DNA of 64,000 nt. Source: Nocardia nova SH22a. GTDB lineage: Bacteria; Actinomycetota; Actinomycetes; Mycobacteriales; Mycobacteriaceae. This document shows, piece after piece, positions 1 through 8,311 of the stretch (position 1 is the first letter of the stretch; every line of letters begins with the position of its first letter). The notes beneath the pieces were generated by a model. It worked only from the letters and a program-made list of their open reading frames with translations. It was not told where the DNA came from and made no database searches. The stretch spans positions 2,294,001-2,358,000 of the forward strand of contig NZ_CP006850.1 in NCBI RefSeq assembly GCF_000523235.1, written 5' to 3'. The position numbers and the translations under genes are program-made.

Positions 1-1
1 A

Positions 2-835
2 GTCGACTTCGGCGCGTTGGGGGACTACCTCGATATGCTCCGCTCGGCCGCTGTGGAGTCGATCCTCGTCAACGGCACGACCGGCGAGTTCGCTTCGCTG
101 ACCGCCGCGGAGCGCAAGCAGATTCTGGAGTTCTGCCGCACCCGCTGGCCGGGACGGCTGATCGCTCACGTCGGTGCGTCGGCAGTCGGTGATGTCGCCG
201 ATCTGGTCCGGCATGCCAATGATCTCGCCGACAATCTCGCGGTGATCGCGCCCTATTATTTCGCAGGTCCCTCCGAGGCGGGAGTGGAGCGGTTCTTCGC
301 CGAAGTTCTCGAACAGGTGCGAAAGCCTGTGCTGCTCTACAGCTTTCCCCGGCACACGCAGGTGTGTATCGGGCCGGAACTGGTGGAGCGGCTCGCGACC
401 GGGTTCCCGCTGCTGTGTGGTGTGAAGGACTCGGGGAAAGACGTCGCGGTCAGCCGTGCGTACAAGGAACGGTGTCCCCGTCTGGAGGTGTTCCTCGGCG
501 ATGACCGGGTGGGTGCGCGAATGGCCGAGTTGGGCCTGGACGGCGTTGTCACCGGGGCCGGTGGTCCGGTCGCCGAGCTGCCTGTTGCCATCGCGGCGGC
601 TGTCCGGCGGGCTGAGACCGGCACCGCGGAACACTGGCAGGAGGTCTTCGACCGATACACCGATCGGAGGAAGTCGGCGCGGCTGTCCGATATCGCGTTC
701 GCGAAATCTGTTGCCGCAGCGCGGATTCCAGGATTCCCCACCCGAGTGCGACCACCTCTGATCGCTGCCGAGGCCGGACAGCAGGACGACATCCGTGACT
801 TCTTGAACGCTCAGATCGTGACCAGGCTTCCGTAA
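2..835 (+). CDS. DapA-family aldolase/synthase (5' end outside window)
   Basis: A class I aldolase-like protein of the dihydrodipicolinate synthase/N-acetylneuraminate lyase family, entering already in frame, so the true start lies upstream. Visible family marks are the pyruvate-binding GTTGE motif near the N-terminus, a LLYSFP stretch holding the expected catalytic Tyr, and the Schiff-base Lys in GVKDSG. At least 277 residues are present against a usual length near 300. It could be a lysine-pathway DapA or, as often with stand-alone actinobacterial paralogues, a lyase of a sugar acid or hydroxyproline route; no pathway partner is visible, so the substrate is open. The downstream gene faces it. 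Confidence 0.85.
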   Translation, partial: VDFGALGDYLDMLRSAAVESILVNGTTGEFASLTAAERKQILEFCRTRWPGRLIAHVGASAVGDVADLVRHANDLADNLAVIAPYYFAGPSEAGVERFFAEVLEQVRKPVLLYSFPRHTQVCIGPELVERLATGFPLLCGVKDSGKDVAVSRAYKERCPRLEVFLGDDRVGARMAELGLDGVVTGAGGPVAELPVAIAAAVRRAETGTAEHWQEVFDRYTDRRKSARLSDIAFAKSVAAARIPGFPTRVRPPLIAAEAGQQDDIRDFLNAQIVTRLP

Positions 836-864
836 CCTACTCGGTCCCGCAGCACCGCATGCGG

Positions 865-1455
865 CTAATTGGCGATCACGATGTCGACGATCCGGTGCGC
901 GTCGGTACGAATGCCGCTGTCCAGGACGGTTGTTGCGTAGCCGGTCCAATCGGCGAGTTTGGCGGCGTCGCGTTCGGCATTGCGCATTCGCATCCGTGCC
1001 TCGATGTCGGAAGCCGAGGAGTCGAGCCACACGGTGGTCACCGACACCGGCTCTGCCGGTCCCGCGACGGCCCGGAGATGCTCGCTGAGGCGGATGCCGG
1101 CGTCCGCGGCATCTCGTATGGCACCGAGGAACGGTCCGTCGAGCACGACCGGGTATTTGGCGGCCACGGTGAGCCCGGTGCGCACGAGCGAAGTGTAGAG
1201 GTGCGGTGCGATCAGCGACTTGTAGGTGGGGCTGTCCCGATCGTGGGGCTCGGTCAGTCGTGACATCACCGACACTTCGAGTTCGGGTGCGTGAGAGTCC
1301 TTGTCCAGCACCACAGCACCGGTGAGGGCACCGACGAACCGGGCCGCGGTGGACTTGCCGGACGCGGGGAAGCCGCACACCACGAGAGCGCCGTCGAACC
1401 GGTGAGCGCATTCGCGGAGGGCGGATTCCGCGGCCGGGGTCAGTGTGGACACCAC
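865..1455 (-). CDS. P-loop AAA_33-type kinase-like protein
   Basis: A small cytoplasmic NTP-binding protein of the predicted-kinase (AAA_33/zeta-toxin-like) fold, about 197 residues. A Walker A motif GFPASGKST lies about 25 residues from the start, followed by a DKDSHAPE stretch and a late Arg-rich segment (RMRMRNAERD) that fits the lid region of small-molecule kinases. The reading frame continues about 27 codons upstream without looking protein-like; GTG codons at 1455 and 1452 are the more natural starts. No antitoxin-like partner is adjacent, so a toxin role is not supported. The phosphorylated substrate is unknown. Confidence 0.7.
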   Translation of the reverse strand: MVSTLTPAAESALRECAHRFDGALVVCGFPASGKSTAARFVGALTGAVVLDKDSHAPELEVSVMSRLTEPHDRDSPTYKSLIAPHLYTSLVRTGLTVAAKYPVVLDGPFLGAIRDAADAGIRLSEHLRAVAGPAEPVSVTTVWLDSSASDIEARMRMRNAERDAAKLADWTGYATTVLDSGIRTDAHRIVDIVIAN

Positions 1456-1651
1456 ACGAATTCTGCCGACCGAAATCGGTTGCCGGCACACTTTTCGGCG
1501 GAAATCGTGAATGCAGGTTGCGGAATAACAAATCACCGGTCGAATGTCTGTGAACAGACGCAGCGGGGAATGCGAGAGTTCTTGACTATCATCGTATTTA
1601 CTCGATCACCGGGCGGCGAATGGGCGGCCCGACGCCTATGGAGAGCTGCCC

Positions 1652-3190
1652 GTGAGCGCTGCCACCGATTCGCACCGGATAGTTCCTGCGGATGAATTGT
1701 CCCCGTTGGCCTTTCGTGAGCTGGCGATCCTCGGCGGATGTCTTGTCGTACTTTTGACGGTGCGGCTGGGACGTTATCCGCTGTGGGGTGACGAGTTGTA
1801 TATGGTGCCCGCGGGGCGGCGGTTGGCGTGGAGCTACGCCGATCAGGGGCCGGTGGTGCCGTTGCAGGCGTATCTGTCGGATCTGGTGGCGCCGGGTTCG
1901 GCGGTGGCGCTGCGGCTTCCGGTGGTCGCGCTGACGGTTGCGACCGTGGTGCTCGCGGCGTTGATCGCGCGTGAACTCGGCGGCGGGCGCGCGGCGCAAA
2001 TCGTTGCGGCACTGGGGTATACGTGCACGCCGTTCGCGGTGCAGCAGTCCGCGGCGCTGAGCACCTTCGCCTACGACGCCGCGCTGACATCGCTCGTCTG
2101 CTGGTTGCTGATCCGCTGGATGCGCACCCGCCGCGATGTGCTGCTCATCGTGGCCGGTCTCGCCTCGGCGGTGGACTTTCAGGTGAAGTGGCTGGTGGTG
2201 GCGGTGTGGGGGTTGCTCGGTATCGGGGTGCTGATAGGGGGTCCCCGGGAGGTGCTGCGCAGGCCCGCGCTGTGGGCGGGAGTCGCGCTGATCGGGCTGT
2301 CCGCGATACCGGCGCTGGTATGGCAGGCTCGGCACGGCTGGCCGCAGGTCGCGATGGGAACCGCGATCCAGGCGGAGCAGACGACCATGGTCGACGGTCG
2401 ATTCGCCTCCGCCGCACGCGAACTCGTGCTCACGACCGGGCCGGGCGGGATTCTGCTGCTGATCGGGATCTGGGCGGTGTGGCGCGTGCGAACAATGCGC
2501 TTTCTTCTCCCGCTGGGGGTCGTTCCGCTGCTGGCGGTGCTGGTGGGCGGGCTGCGTCCCTACTACTTGGGTAGCGGATTCGCGATCTTCTTCGCCACGG
2601 CCGCGGTCCTTCTCGTCGGCGACGGGCTGCACGGGCGGGTCGGCAAGCTGCTCACGGCCTATTTCGCGGCCGGTGCCGTCGTCGTCGTGACGGCGGTCTG
2701 TGTGCTCCCGCTGCCGCAATCTTTGCTGCACGGACCGGCGATTCGCAACGGCGACATGGCTGTTCGTGCTCAGTTCTTCGGCCTGCGGGGATGGCCGCAG
2801 CTCGTCGATACGGTCACCGGTGCGGTCGCGAGCCTGCCCGTGGACGAGCGTGACGATATCGTCATCGTCACCCAGAACTATTGGCAGGCAAGCGCATTGG
2901 ATGTTTTCCGGCCCGATCTGCCGCCGGTGTACAGCGGGAGCCGGGGCTACGGCTACTTCGGGCCGCCGCCGGATACCGCGACCCGCGTGCTGTACATCGG
3001 TGGCGACGATCTGTCGGAGGAGCTGCCGACTCGGTTCGCGCACGTCACCGCGGTGGCGAGTCTCGACGATCCGAAGGGATTTCAGGGCGTGAACTACGGC
3101 ATCCGGGTCTGGTACTGCTCGGATCCGGTGCGCCCGTGGTCGCGGATCTGGCCCGATCTCATGACACTGCGCATCGAAGACGGCGGGTGA
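1652..3190 (+). CDS. ArnT/PMT-like (GT39) membrane glycosyltransferase
   Basis: A 512-residue polytopic membrane protein of the dolichyl-phosphate-mannose-protein mannosyltransferase superfamily (GT-C fold), expected to move a sugar from a polyprenyl-phosphate donor onto a protein or envelope acceptor on the outer face of the membrane. After a first membrane helix comes RYPLWGDELY with the acidic pair D47/E48 expected in the first external loop, then DQGPVVPL, a hallmark of actinobacterial GT39 proteins. About ten hydrophobic helices follow, with a soluble C-terminal segment of about 130 residues. It stands alone and is convergent, with a 4-bp gap, with the antiporter gene. The acceptor is not deducible. 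Confidence 0.8.
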   Translation: MSAATDSHRIVPADELSPLAFRELAILGGCLVVLLTVRLGRYPLWGDELYMVPAGRRLAWSYADQGPVVPLQAYLSDLVAPGSAVALRLPVVALTVATVVLAALIARELGGGRAAQIVAALGYTCTPFAVQQSAALSTFAYDAALTSLVCWLLIRWMRTRRDVLLIVAGLASAVDFQVKWLVVAVWGLLGIGVLIGGPREVLRRPALWAGVALIGLSAIPALVWQARHGWPQVAMGTAIQAEQTTMVDGRFASAARELVLTTGPGGILLLIGIWAVWRVRTMRFLLPLGVVPLLAVLVGGLRPYYLGSGFAIFFATAAVLLVGDGLHGRVGKLLTAYFAAGAVVVVTAVCVLPLPQSLLHGPAIRNGDMAVRAQFFGLRGWPQLVDTVTGAVASLPVDERDDIVIVTQNYWQASALDVFRPDLPPVYSGSRGYGYFGPPPDTATRVLYIGGDDLSEELPTRFAHVTAVASLDDPKGFQGVNYGIRVWYCSDPVRPWSRIWPDLMTLRIEDGG

Positions 3191-3194
3191 GTCT

Positions 3195-4862
3195 TCAGGA
3201 GACGAGTGTGCCGCGCAGTTCGATCGCGATCTGCGCGGCATCGAGATTGGCGAGGGCGTTTGCCAGCACGTCGGCGTCGAAGGTGCCGTTGTCGCGTGCG
3301 TCCAGTAGCGCGGATCGCTGGGCGGCGATGACGGCCAGGCGGTGAGTCTTGGCCTCGGTGAAGGTTTCCTGGGAGGGCTCGCCTTCGGGGTGCGGTGGTT
3401 CGGGAACCGAATCAGCCGCTGTGCGAAGCAATTCCATGATTCGGGTCTGCTCGGATCGGGTCTGTTCGTCGGCTGCGGCTTGGTCGACATCGGAGGGTAG
3501 CAGGCGCAGCAGCGGGCCGATGGTGCCGCCCTGGATGAGCAGTGACATCAGCGCGACGGCGAAGGCGATCAGCACCAGCACCGAGCGTTGCGGGGTGTCG
3601 TCGGGCAGGGTCTGTGCCGCGGCCACCGTCACCGCGCCGCGCATACCCGCCCACACGACCGCGGCGCCCTCGCGCCAGCCCAGGGGTTCCCGCAGGAAGT
3701 ACTCGATATTGGCCAGTCCCTTGGTGACTCGGCGCGCGAACCGGTCGAGATCACGCTCGGACACCTTGCGCCGGGTGTTGGCCCGCTCGAGCATCTCCTG
3801 TTTGCCCTCGGTGGTGCTCATCTTCTCCTGCATGTTCTCCAGCCGAGGCTGAAGCTTCTCGCCGCGGCGGACGCGGCCGGTGAGAATGCGCAGCAGCGGG
3901 GCGACGTAGGCCGCGCGGACCGCGATCGTGAGCAGCAGGGCGCCCGCCGCGATGAGGACGGCCGTCCCGACGCCACCGTGATCGTTCTGCACATTGGTCA
4001 CGATCGCGCGGATCTGCAGGCCCATGGTGAGGAATACCGCGCCCTCGAGGACCAGTTCGATCGTGCGCCAATTCTGTGAGTCCGAGAGCCGGTTGCGGGG
4101 TGAAAGATCGCGTGGCGCACGGATTCCCGTGATGAGACCCGCTACCACGGCCGCCACCAGACCGGAGGCGCCGAGCAGTTCGGCGGGGACCGACGCGACG
4201 AACGGGACGGTGAACGAGATGACGGTATTGACGGTCGAATCGGTGACGCGCTTGCGGATCAGCAGGTTCAGCCATCCGACGAACCATCCGATCGCCACCG
4301 CGACGAGCACCGAGTACACGAACGTGCCGAGTGAACCCCAGAACGAGAACGACGCGGCCGTCGCCACGACGGCGGTGCGCAGCAGAACCAGCGCGGTCGC
4401 ATCGTTGAGCAGGCTCTCCCCGTCGAGCATCGCGACCACACGCTTGGATACCGAGGTCTGTTTGATGATCGAGGTCGCCACGGCATCGGTCGGGCTGATG
4501 ATCGCCCCCAGCGCGACGCCCCACGCGAAACCCACATCCGGGACGACGATCATGAAGAACACCCCGAGCGCGAGCGCACTGGCGATGACCAGCAGCACCG
4601 AAAGTCCACTGATGGCACCGAATTCGCGGCGGAAGTTCATCGCGGGCATGGACACCGCCGACGAATACAGCAGCGGCGGCAGCACACCTTCGAGAATCCA
4701 CTCGGGCTCGATGTGCACCGAAGCGAAGATCGGCAGGAAACTCGCCGCGACCCCGATCCCCACCAGCACGAGCGGAGACGCGATCCCCACCCGCGGGCCG
4801 ACCACTGCCGACGCCGCGATCACCAGGAGCGCGGCCACACTCACGATCAACAGTTCGGTCAC
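3195..4862 (-). CDS. CPA1-family Na+/H+ antiporter
   Basis: Monovalent cation:proton antiporter (NhaP/NHE type) of about 555 residues in the cytoplasmic membrane. The N-terminal two thirds hold about twelve hydrophobic helices with the conserved motifs ISPTDAVATS and DGESLLNDATALV; the Asp/Asn-Asp residues there form the ion site in this family. A charged cytoplasmic segment splits the late helices, and a soluble acidic tail of about 100 residues follows. Start chosen at GTG 4862 (VTELLIVS), where the hydrophobic helix begins; the open frame upstream to 5012 is Pro/Arg-rich and unlike the family. Confidence 0.9.
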   Translation of the reverse strand: MTELLIVSVAALLVIAASAVVGPRVGIASPLVLVGIGVAASFLPIFASVHIEPEWILEGVLPPLLYSSAVSMPAMNFRREFGAISGLSVLLVIASALALGVFFMIVVPDVGFAWGVALGAIISPTDAVATSIIKQTSVSKRVVAMLDGESLLNDATALVLLRTAVVATAASFSFWGSLGTFVYSVLVAVAIGWFVGWLNLLIRKRVTDSTVNTVISFTVPFVASVPAELLGASGLVAAVVAGLITGIRAPRDLSPRNRLSDSQNWRTIELVLEGAVFLTMGLQIRAIVTNVQNDHGGVGTAVLIAAGALLLTIAVRAAYVAPLLRILTGRVRRGEKLQPRLENMQEKMSTTEGKQEMLERANTRRKVSERDLDRFARRVTKGLANIEYFLREPLGWREGAAVVWAGMRGAVTVAAAQTLPDDTPQRSVLVLIAFAVALMSLLIQGGTIGPLLRLLPSDVDQAAADEQTRSEQTRIMELLRTAADSVPEPPHPEGEPSQETFTEAKTHRLAVIAAQRSALLDARDNGTFDADVLANALANLDAAQIAIELRGTLVS

Positions 4863-5030
4863 CCGGACATGATGGCATCGACCGAGGCGGTAACCGTGAA
4901 TTCGTGGGGTCGGTGATGCCGAGTGGGCCGGGCGGCTCACCGGCTGCGTTCGGCCGGTGCCGGATGCCATGTGCCCGAGGTCGGGGCGGTATTTCGGGCG
5001 AACCGAGCTCACCCGGTAGCGGTGTTCTTC

Positions 5031-5396
5031 TCAGTCGAGACAGAACTCATTGCCTTCGATGTCGTGCATGACCAGGCACGACTCGTTGACGCCGTCGGCG
5101 CGCAATAGGTGCAGACGCACGGCGCCGAGGGCGACCAGTCGTTCGCATTCGGCCTCGAGCGCCGCCACGCGCTCGTCGCCCACGAGCCCGGTGCCGACGC
5201 GGACGTCGAGATGCACCCGGTTCTTGACGACCTTGCCTTCGGGGACGCGCTGGAAGTACAAGCGCGGGCCGGTGCCGGAGGGATCGACGCATGCCGAACC
5301 CTGCTGCTCATATCCCAGCACCTCACACCAGAAGCGAGCGACGCGTGCGGGATCCGCACAGTCGAAGGTGATCTGGACCTTCCTGACCGACGCCAT
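5031..5396 (-). CDS. VOC-superfamily (glyoxalase-like) protein
   Basis: A 121-residue protein with a single vicinal-oxygen-chelate module (glyoxalase-like domain), opening MASVRKVQITFDCADP and ending with MHDIEGNEFCLD, where the closing Glu is the usual last metal ligand. The CADPARVARFWCEVLGYE segment is the typical first beta-alpha unit. Such short single-domain actinobacterial members mostly dimerise; the substrate is unknown. The start is ATG 5396; sequence upstream in frame is low-complexity. It is divergent from the HIT gene across about 240 bases. Confidence 0.8.
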   Translation of the reverse strand: MASVRKVQITFDCADPARVARFWCEVLGYEQQGSACVDPSGTGPRLYFQRVPEGKVVKNRVHLDVRVGTGLVGDERVAALEAECERLVALGAVRLHLLRADGVNESCLVMHDIEGNEFCLD

Positions 5397-5639
5397 CGGG
5401 TCACCATAGAGGTGAGATCTGCTTCGCATCCACTGAATAGAATTCGAGATCGTCCGACTACCGCCATGAATCATCCGGCTGGTGCCCTGACATGGCAGGG
5501 CGGCTTTGCAATCTGCGTTGGCCCGTGGGTACGAGGATCGCAACGACCGGCCGCAGGAAACACCTCGGCGACGATCGCCCTGGGCGTTCAAGCTCGCGCG
5601 ACAGCTTGCGGAGGCTGCGAGCCGCGGTATCGTCGCCGT

Positions 5640-6086
5640 ATGCGGGGGTGCGTGATCTGCGAGAAACACCGGGGGACAGGGCCGTTGGTGAGCCCGGTAG
5701 TCCATGCCGGTGATCTCGTGCTGGTGACCCACCGGCCTGCGGACGGCGAGTGGGCGCGGCCGGGATATCTGTTCGTCGAGCCTCGCCGCCATGTCGCGAC
5801 CCTCGATCTGCTCGATGACGCCGAGATGGTGGCATTCGCCCGCGCCGTCCGCTCGTCGATGAGTGTGTTACGCCGGGTCCTCGAACCCGCCCACGTCTTC
5901 ACATTCGTCGCGGGATTGAGCGTGGCCGGTGTCCACCTGCATCAGCACATATTCACCCGTCCCGCCGGGACAGCGCGGGATGTGGCATGGCACGACGCCG
6001 ATTTTCCTGGCGCGCCCCGGATCCCCGCGTCCGAACTCGACGCGCTGTGCGCCGAGTTGGCGGCGGTGTGGTCAGCGGATCAGTGA
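5640..6086 (+). CDS. HIT-family nucleotide-binding protein
   Basis: A 148-residue histidine-triad protein, a nucleotide hydrolase or transferase acting on AMP-linked substrates. The start CVICEKH gives the Cys pair seen in many HIT proteins, RPGYLFVEPRRHVATL is the core strand region, and VHLHQHIF is the H-x-H-x-H-x active-site triad whose middle His is nucleophilic. Start is ATG 5640. The exact substrate cannot be read from sequence. Confidence 0.88.
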   Translation: MRGCVICEKHRGTGPLVSPVVHAGDLVLVTHRPADGEWARPGYLFVEPRRHVATLDLLDDAEMVAFARAVRSSMSVLRRVLEPAHVFTFVAGLSVAGVHLHQHIFTRPAGTARDVAWHDADFPGAPRIPASELDALCAELAAVWSADQ

Positions 6087-6378
6087 TCCCATTCGAAGAC
6101 CGCGATGATTCGCCGCCTGATGCCGATCCCGACACTGTGTATCCGATCGCAGATGTTGTTGTGTGGGAGGTCCTCGGTCACGAAGTTCGCGGGAGTGCTC
6201 ACCGTGTCGACGGAGCGGCCCTGGTCGCTGGAGACCGCGGACCTCCGGACGGAATTCGAGATCGTGCCCCATCAGCTGGTGCGGGACCGAGTCCGGCGTG
6301 CGGGTTGCGTGCCGACGGTCGGGTGTGCGGTTCGCATGTGAGAGTTCGGGGGGCCGCGATCAGCGGATCGCCAGGGGC
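6087..6378. other. Non-coding gap, perhaps decayed coding sequence
   Basis: No convincing gene. Two plus-strand stretches look protein-like but lie in different frames: one beginning VIPFEDRDDSPPDADP near 6078, the other ending LETADLRTEFEIVPHQ near 6270. This could be a frameshifted remnant or chance coding bias in GC-rich DNA; neither has a start codon with a ribosome-binding site. Confidence 0.2.
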
Positions 6379-6409
6379 TTGACATCAACCATAGTTGAGT
6401 TTCTAGCGT
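6379..6409 (+). promoter_or_regulatory. MerR-type promoter/operator
   Basis: A -35 hexamer TTGACA at 6379-6384 is separated by exactly 19 bases from TAGCGT at 6404-6409. The spacer holds the dyad TCAAC-CATA-GTTGA (6385-6398). An over-long 19-bp spacer occupied by a dyad is the hallmark of promoters untwisted by MerR-family activators. The VOC gene start follows at 6442 behind AAGGAG (6431). No MerR gene is encoded nearby, so the regulator would act in trans. Confidence 0.65.
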
Positions 6410-6441
6410 TGGAGGTGATCGTTCGTTCCGAAGGAGTACCG

Positions 6442-7113
6442 GTGAAAATCTTCGAAATCGCGCTCACTGCAACGTCTCTCGACAGCTCTGCCGAGTTCTA
6501 TCGGGATCTTCTCGGACTGGCGGTCAGTGAGAAGGATGGGGGAATTGTGGTGGAGGTTGGTAGTAGTCGGCTGGTCGTGAGTGAGGGGGTGGCGTTCGAA
6601 GGGGTGCATCATCTTGCGTTCGGGATCTCGCCTCATGATTTCGATCCGGCCTATCGGTGGCTGGGGCAACGGACGCCACTGGTTTCGCTGGAGGGGGTGG
6701 ATTTCTTCGACGGGCCCGCGGGCTGGGATTCACGGTCGGTGTACTTCCGTGGGCCGGACGGGATTCTGCTGGAACTGATTGCGCGACAAGCTGATCGGGC
6801 GGAGCCTGCCACTGATGGTGAGGCGCCGCGGCTGCTGTCGATCAGTGAGGTGGGCATCGCCGTGCCGGATGTGGGGGCGGCGGTGCGCGATCTGGCCGCA
6901 TCGTTCGGGCTGCCGGCCTTCACGCCGCAGCTGCCGGGATTCACGCCGGTCGGCGGGCACGACGGGCTGCTCATCCTGGTGGATGCGGATCGGACCTGGT
7001 TTCCGACCGAGCGGGATATGCCTGCTGGCGGGCCGGTGACCGTCGACATCGACGCCGCGGTGCCTGGAGGTCCGGTGGAACTCAGGGCCGGGGCCGTCGT
7101 GCAGGCCCGGTAG
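6442..7113 (+). CDS. Two-module VOC-superfamily protein
   Basis: A 223-residue protein with two VOC modules: residues 1-110 (VKIFEIALTATSLDSSAEFYRDLLG to DGILLELIARQ) and about 125-215 (ISEVGIAVPDVGAAVRDLAASFG onward). The first module ends with the expected metal-ligand Glu, while the second lacks a clear closing acidic ligand and may be structural. Members act as dioxygenases, glyoxalases or drug-sequestering proteins. The MerR-type promoter upstream suggests inducible expression by a toxic or aromatic compound (inference). GTG 6442 follows AAGGAG by six bases. Confidence 0.75.
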   Translation: MKIFEIALTATSLDSSAEFYRDLLGLAVSEKDGGIVVEVGSSRLVVSEGVAFEGVHHLAFGISPHDFDPAYRWLGQRTPLVSLEGVDFFDGPAGWDSRSVYFRGPDGILLELIARQADRAEPATDGEAPRLLSISEVGIAVPDVGAAVRDLAASFGLPAFTPQLPGFTPVGGHDGLLILVDADRTWFPTERDMPAGGPVTVDIDAAVPGGPVELRAGAVVQAR

Positions 7114-7338
7114 GTGGCGGAGCTCGGCCGTGCGCGGCCGCAGCCGGACGCGGGCGGGCGCGAGCGAGACGCCTTCGCTGTCACGGATGACGAATCCGAG
7201 ACCGCCGTCGACGGTGGTTCCGGTCTCGATGCACTCGGCACAGCGCAGGACGACTTCCCGGTAGTTCGCCCGGCCGCGAGCGGATGGTGGTAGATTCGGT
7301 GTCGGCTCGCCGCGTCCACTTCTGATGTGGGACAGCAC
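7114..7338 (-). pseudogene. Possible gene fragment, 3' end lost
   Basis: On the minus strand this stretch reads as good-looking coding sequence, including VVLRCAECIETG and GLGFVIRDSEGVSLAP, with a strong C/G third-position bias. The frame has no stop before it runs antisense through the VOC gene, where it stops looking like protein. It may be the 5' part of a gene that lost its end, or chance. The first half carries a possible Cys pair. The region otherwise holds the leader of the DinB gene. Confidence 0.3.
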
Positions 7339-7478
7339 GGTTCAGCGGCCGAAATCCAGGATTCAACTATCGCGGGATCCGCGATGGCACGGTGGCCGTT
7401 TTCTCCGGCGAGCCGATTCCGAACCCCAGAACATCAGCCGATCCGGCGTGTGCGGGGTCGGCTGTGGAAGGACGACCG

Positions 7479-7955
7479 ATGAGTATTCCGATCACGACCG
7501 GCACCGAACGGGAACTGCTCGAGTCCATGCTCGATGTGGTGCGGGCCGACCTCGCCGACACGGTGCGGGGACTGTCCGAGACCGATGCCAGGCGGCGGCT
7601 CGTGCCGTCGCTGACGACGCCGATAGCGCTGGTCAAACACGCCTCGTTCGTGGAGCGGATGTGGTTTCAGCGCACGCTCGGGCGGCTCGCCGACGCCGAC
7701 TGCGACGGCCCGCTGTGGGAGCACGGCGGGTTCCGGGTGGGCGACGAGGAGACCGTGGCTGGTGTGATCGCGGAGTTCGAGCGTGCGAGCGCCCGGTCGC
7801 GGTCCGTCGCCGCCGGGATCTCGCTGGACGAACTCCGCGAACACCCACGGATGGGAGTCGTCAGCCTGCGCTGGATCTATATCGCGATGATCGGTGAGTT
7901 CACCCGGCACACCGGGCACGGTGACATCCTGCGTGAGCAGATCACGGCGGGCTGA
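7479..7955 (+). CDS. DinB/DUF664-family protein
   Basis: A 158-residue four-helix DinB-superfamily protein, a fold used by mycothiol- or bacillithiol-dependent transferases and damage-inducible hydrolases. Three His positions characteristic of the metal site are visible: KHASFVE in the second helix, then the pair in EFTRHTGHGDIL near the C-terminus. ATG 7479 was chosen because the open frame upstream is not conserved-looking. Actinobacterial DUF664 members are usually assumed to be thiol-S-transferases; the substrate is unknown. Confidence 0.8.
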   Translation: MSIPITTGTERELLESMLDVVRADLADTVRGLSETDARRRLVPSLTTPIALVKHASFVERMWFQRTLGRLADADCDGPLWEHGGFRVGDEETVAGVIAEFERASARSRSVAAGISLDELREHPRMGVVSLRWIYIAMIGEFTRHTGHGDILREQITAG

Positions 7956-7971
7956 CCGTCGAACCGTATGC

Positions 7972-8001
7972 GGCGCAGCAATCGCAGATGATTGCTGCGC
8001 C
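7972..8001 (+). terminator. 12-bp hairpin after the DinB gene
   Basis: Perfect inverted repeat with arms GGCGCAGCAATC (7972-7983) and its complement (7990-8001), and a six-base loop, starting 16 bases after the DinB stop. There is no T-tract, as is common for terminators in GC-rich actinobacteria. Confidence 0.6.
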
Positions 8002-8256
8002 GCTCGGGCGGAGCCGGACCGGGGCGCCGGCGCGACGCACGCCGAGTGAGGCGCCGGCGTGACCGGGTGGTCCGGCGGGTGCCGCTGGGCTTCGCGCGGT
8101 GACGCTCTCATCGGTACAGGTCTGGAGGGCCGTGTTCCCGATCGCGGCGCGAAGGCCATGGGCGCGGTGAATGACGGGGAAGTGATTGCGTCGGCTGCCC
8201 CGTTCCCCTTCCCCTTTTCAGTTTATACCGGATTCCGGGTCCTCATGAGGCCGCGA

Positions 8257-8271
8257 ATTATGGTCCATAAT
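8257..8271. promoter_or_regulatory. Perfect palindrome upstream of rph
   Basis: ATTATGG-T-CCATAAT (7-1-7) about 40 bases before the rph start, in an AT-rich island inside otherwise GC-rich DNA. Its size and position suit a dimeric repressor or activator site controlling rph. The remaining gap from 8002 to 8256 shows no gene; it contains a pyrimidine-rich run near 8202-8220. Confidence 0.4.
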
Positions 8272-8311
8272 CGCCCACTACATCCGGAAACCACAGGTGA
8301 GGAGCCGTGTA

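Noticed and set aside
865..1455. Zeta-type toxin of a toxin-antitoxin pair
   Set aside because: Walker A fits AAA_33 kinases in general and no small antitoxin gene is adjacent.
1598..3490. 630-codon minus-strand frame over the glycosyltransferase
   Set aside because: Arg/Pro/His-rich with no domain; the plus strand has a clear GT39-like membrane protein.
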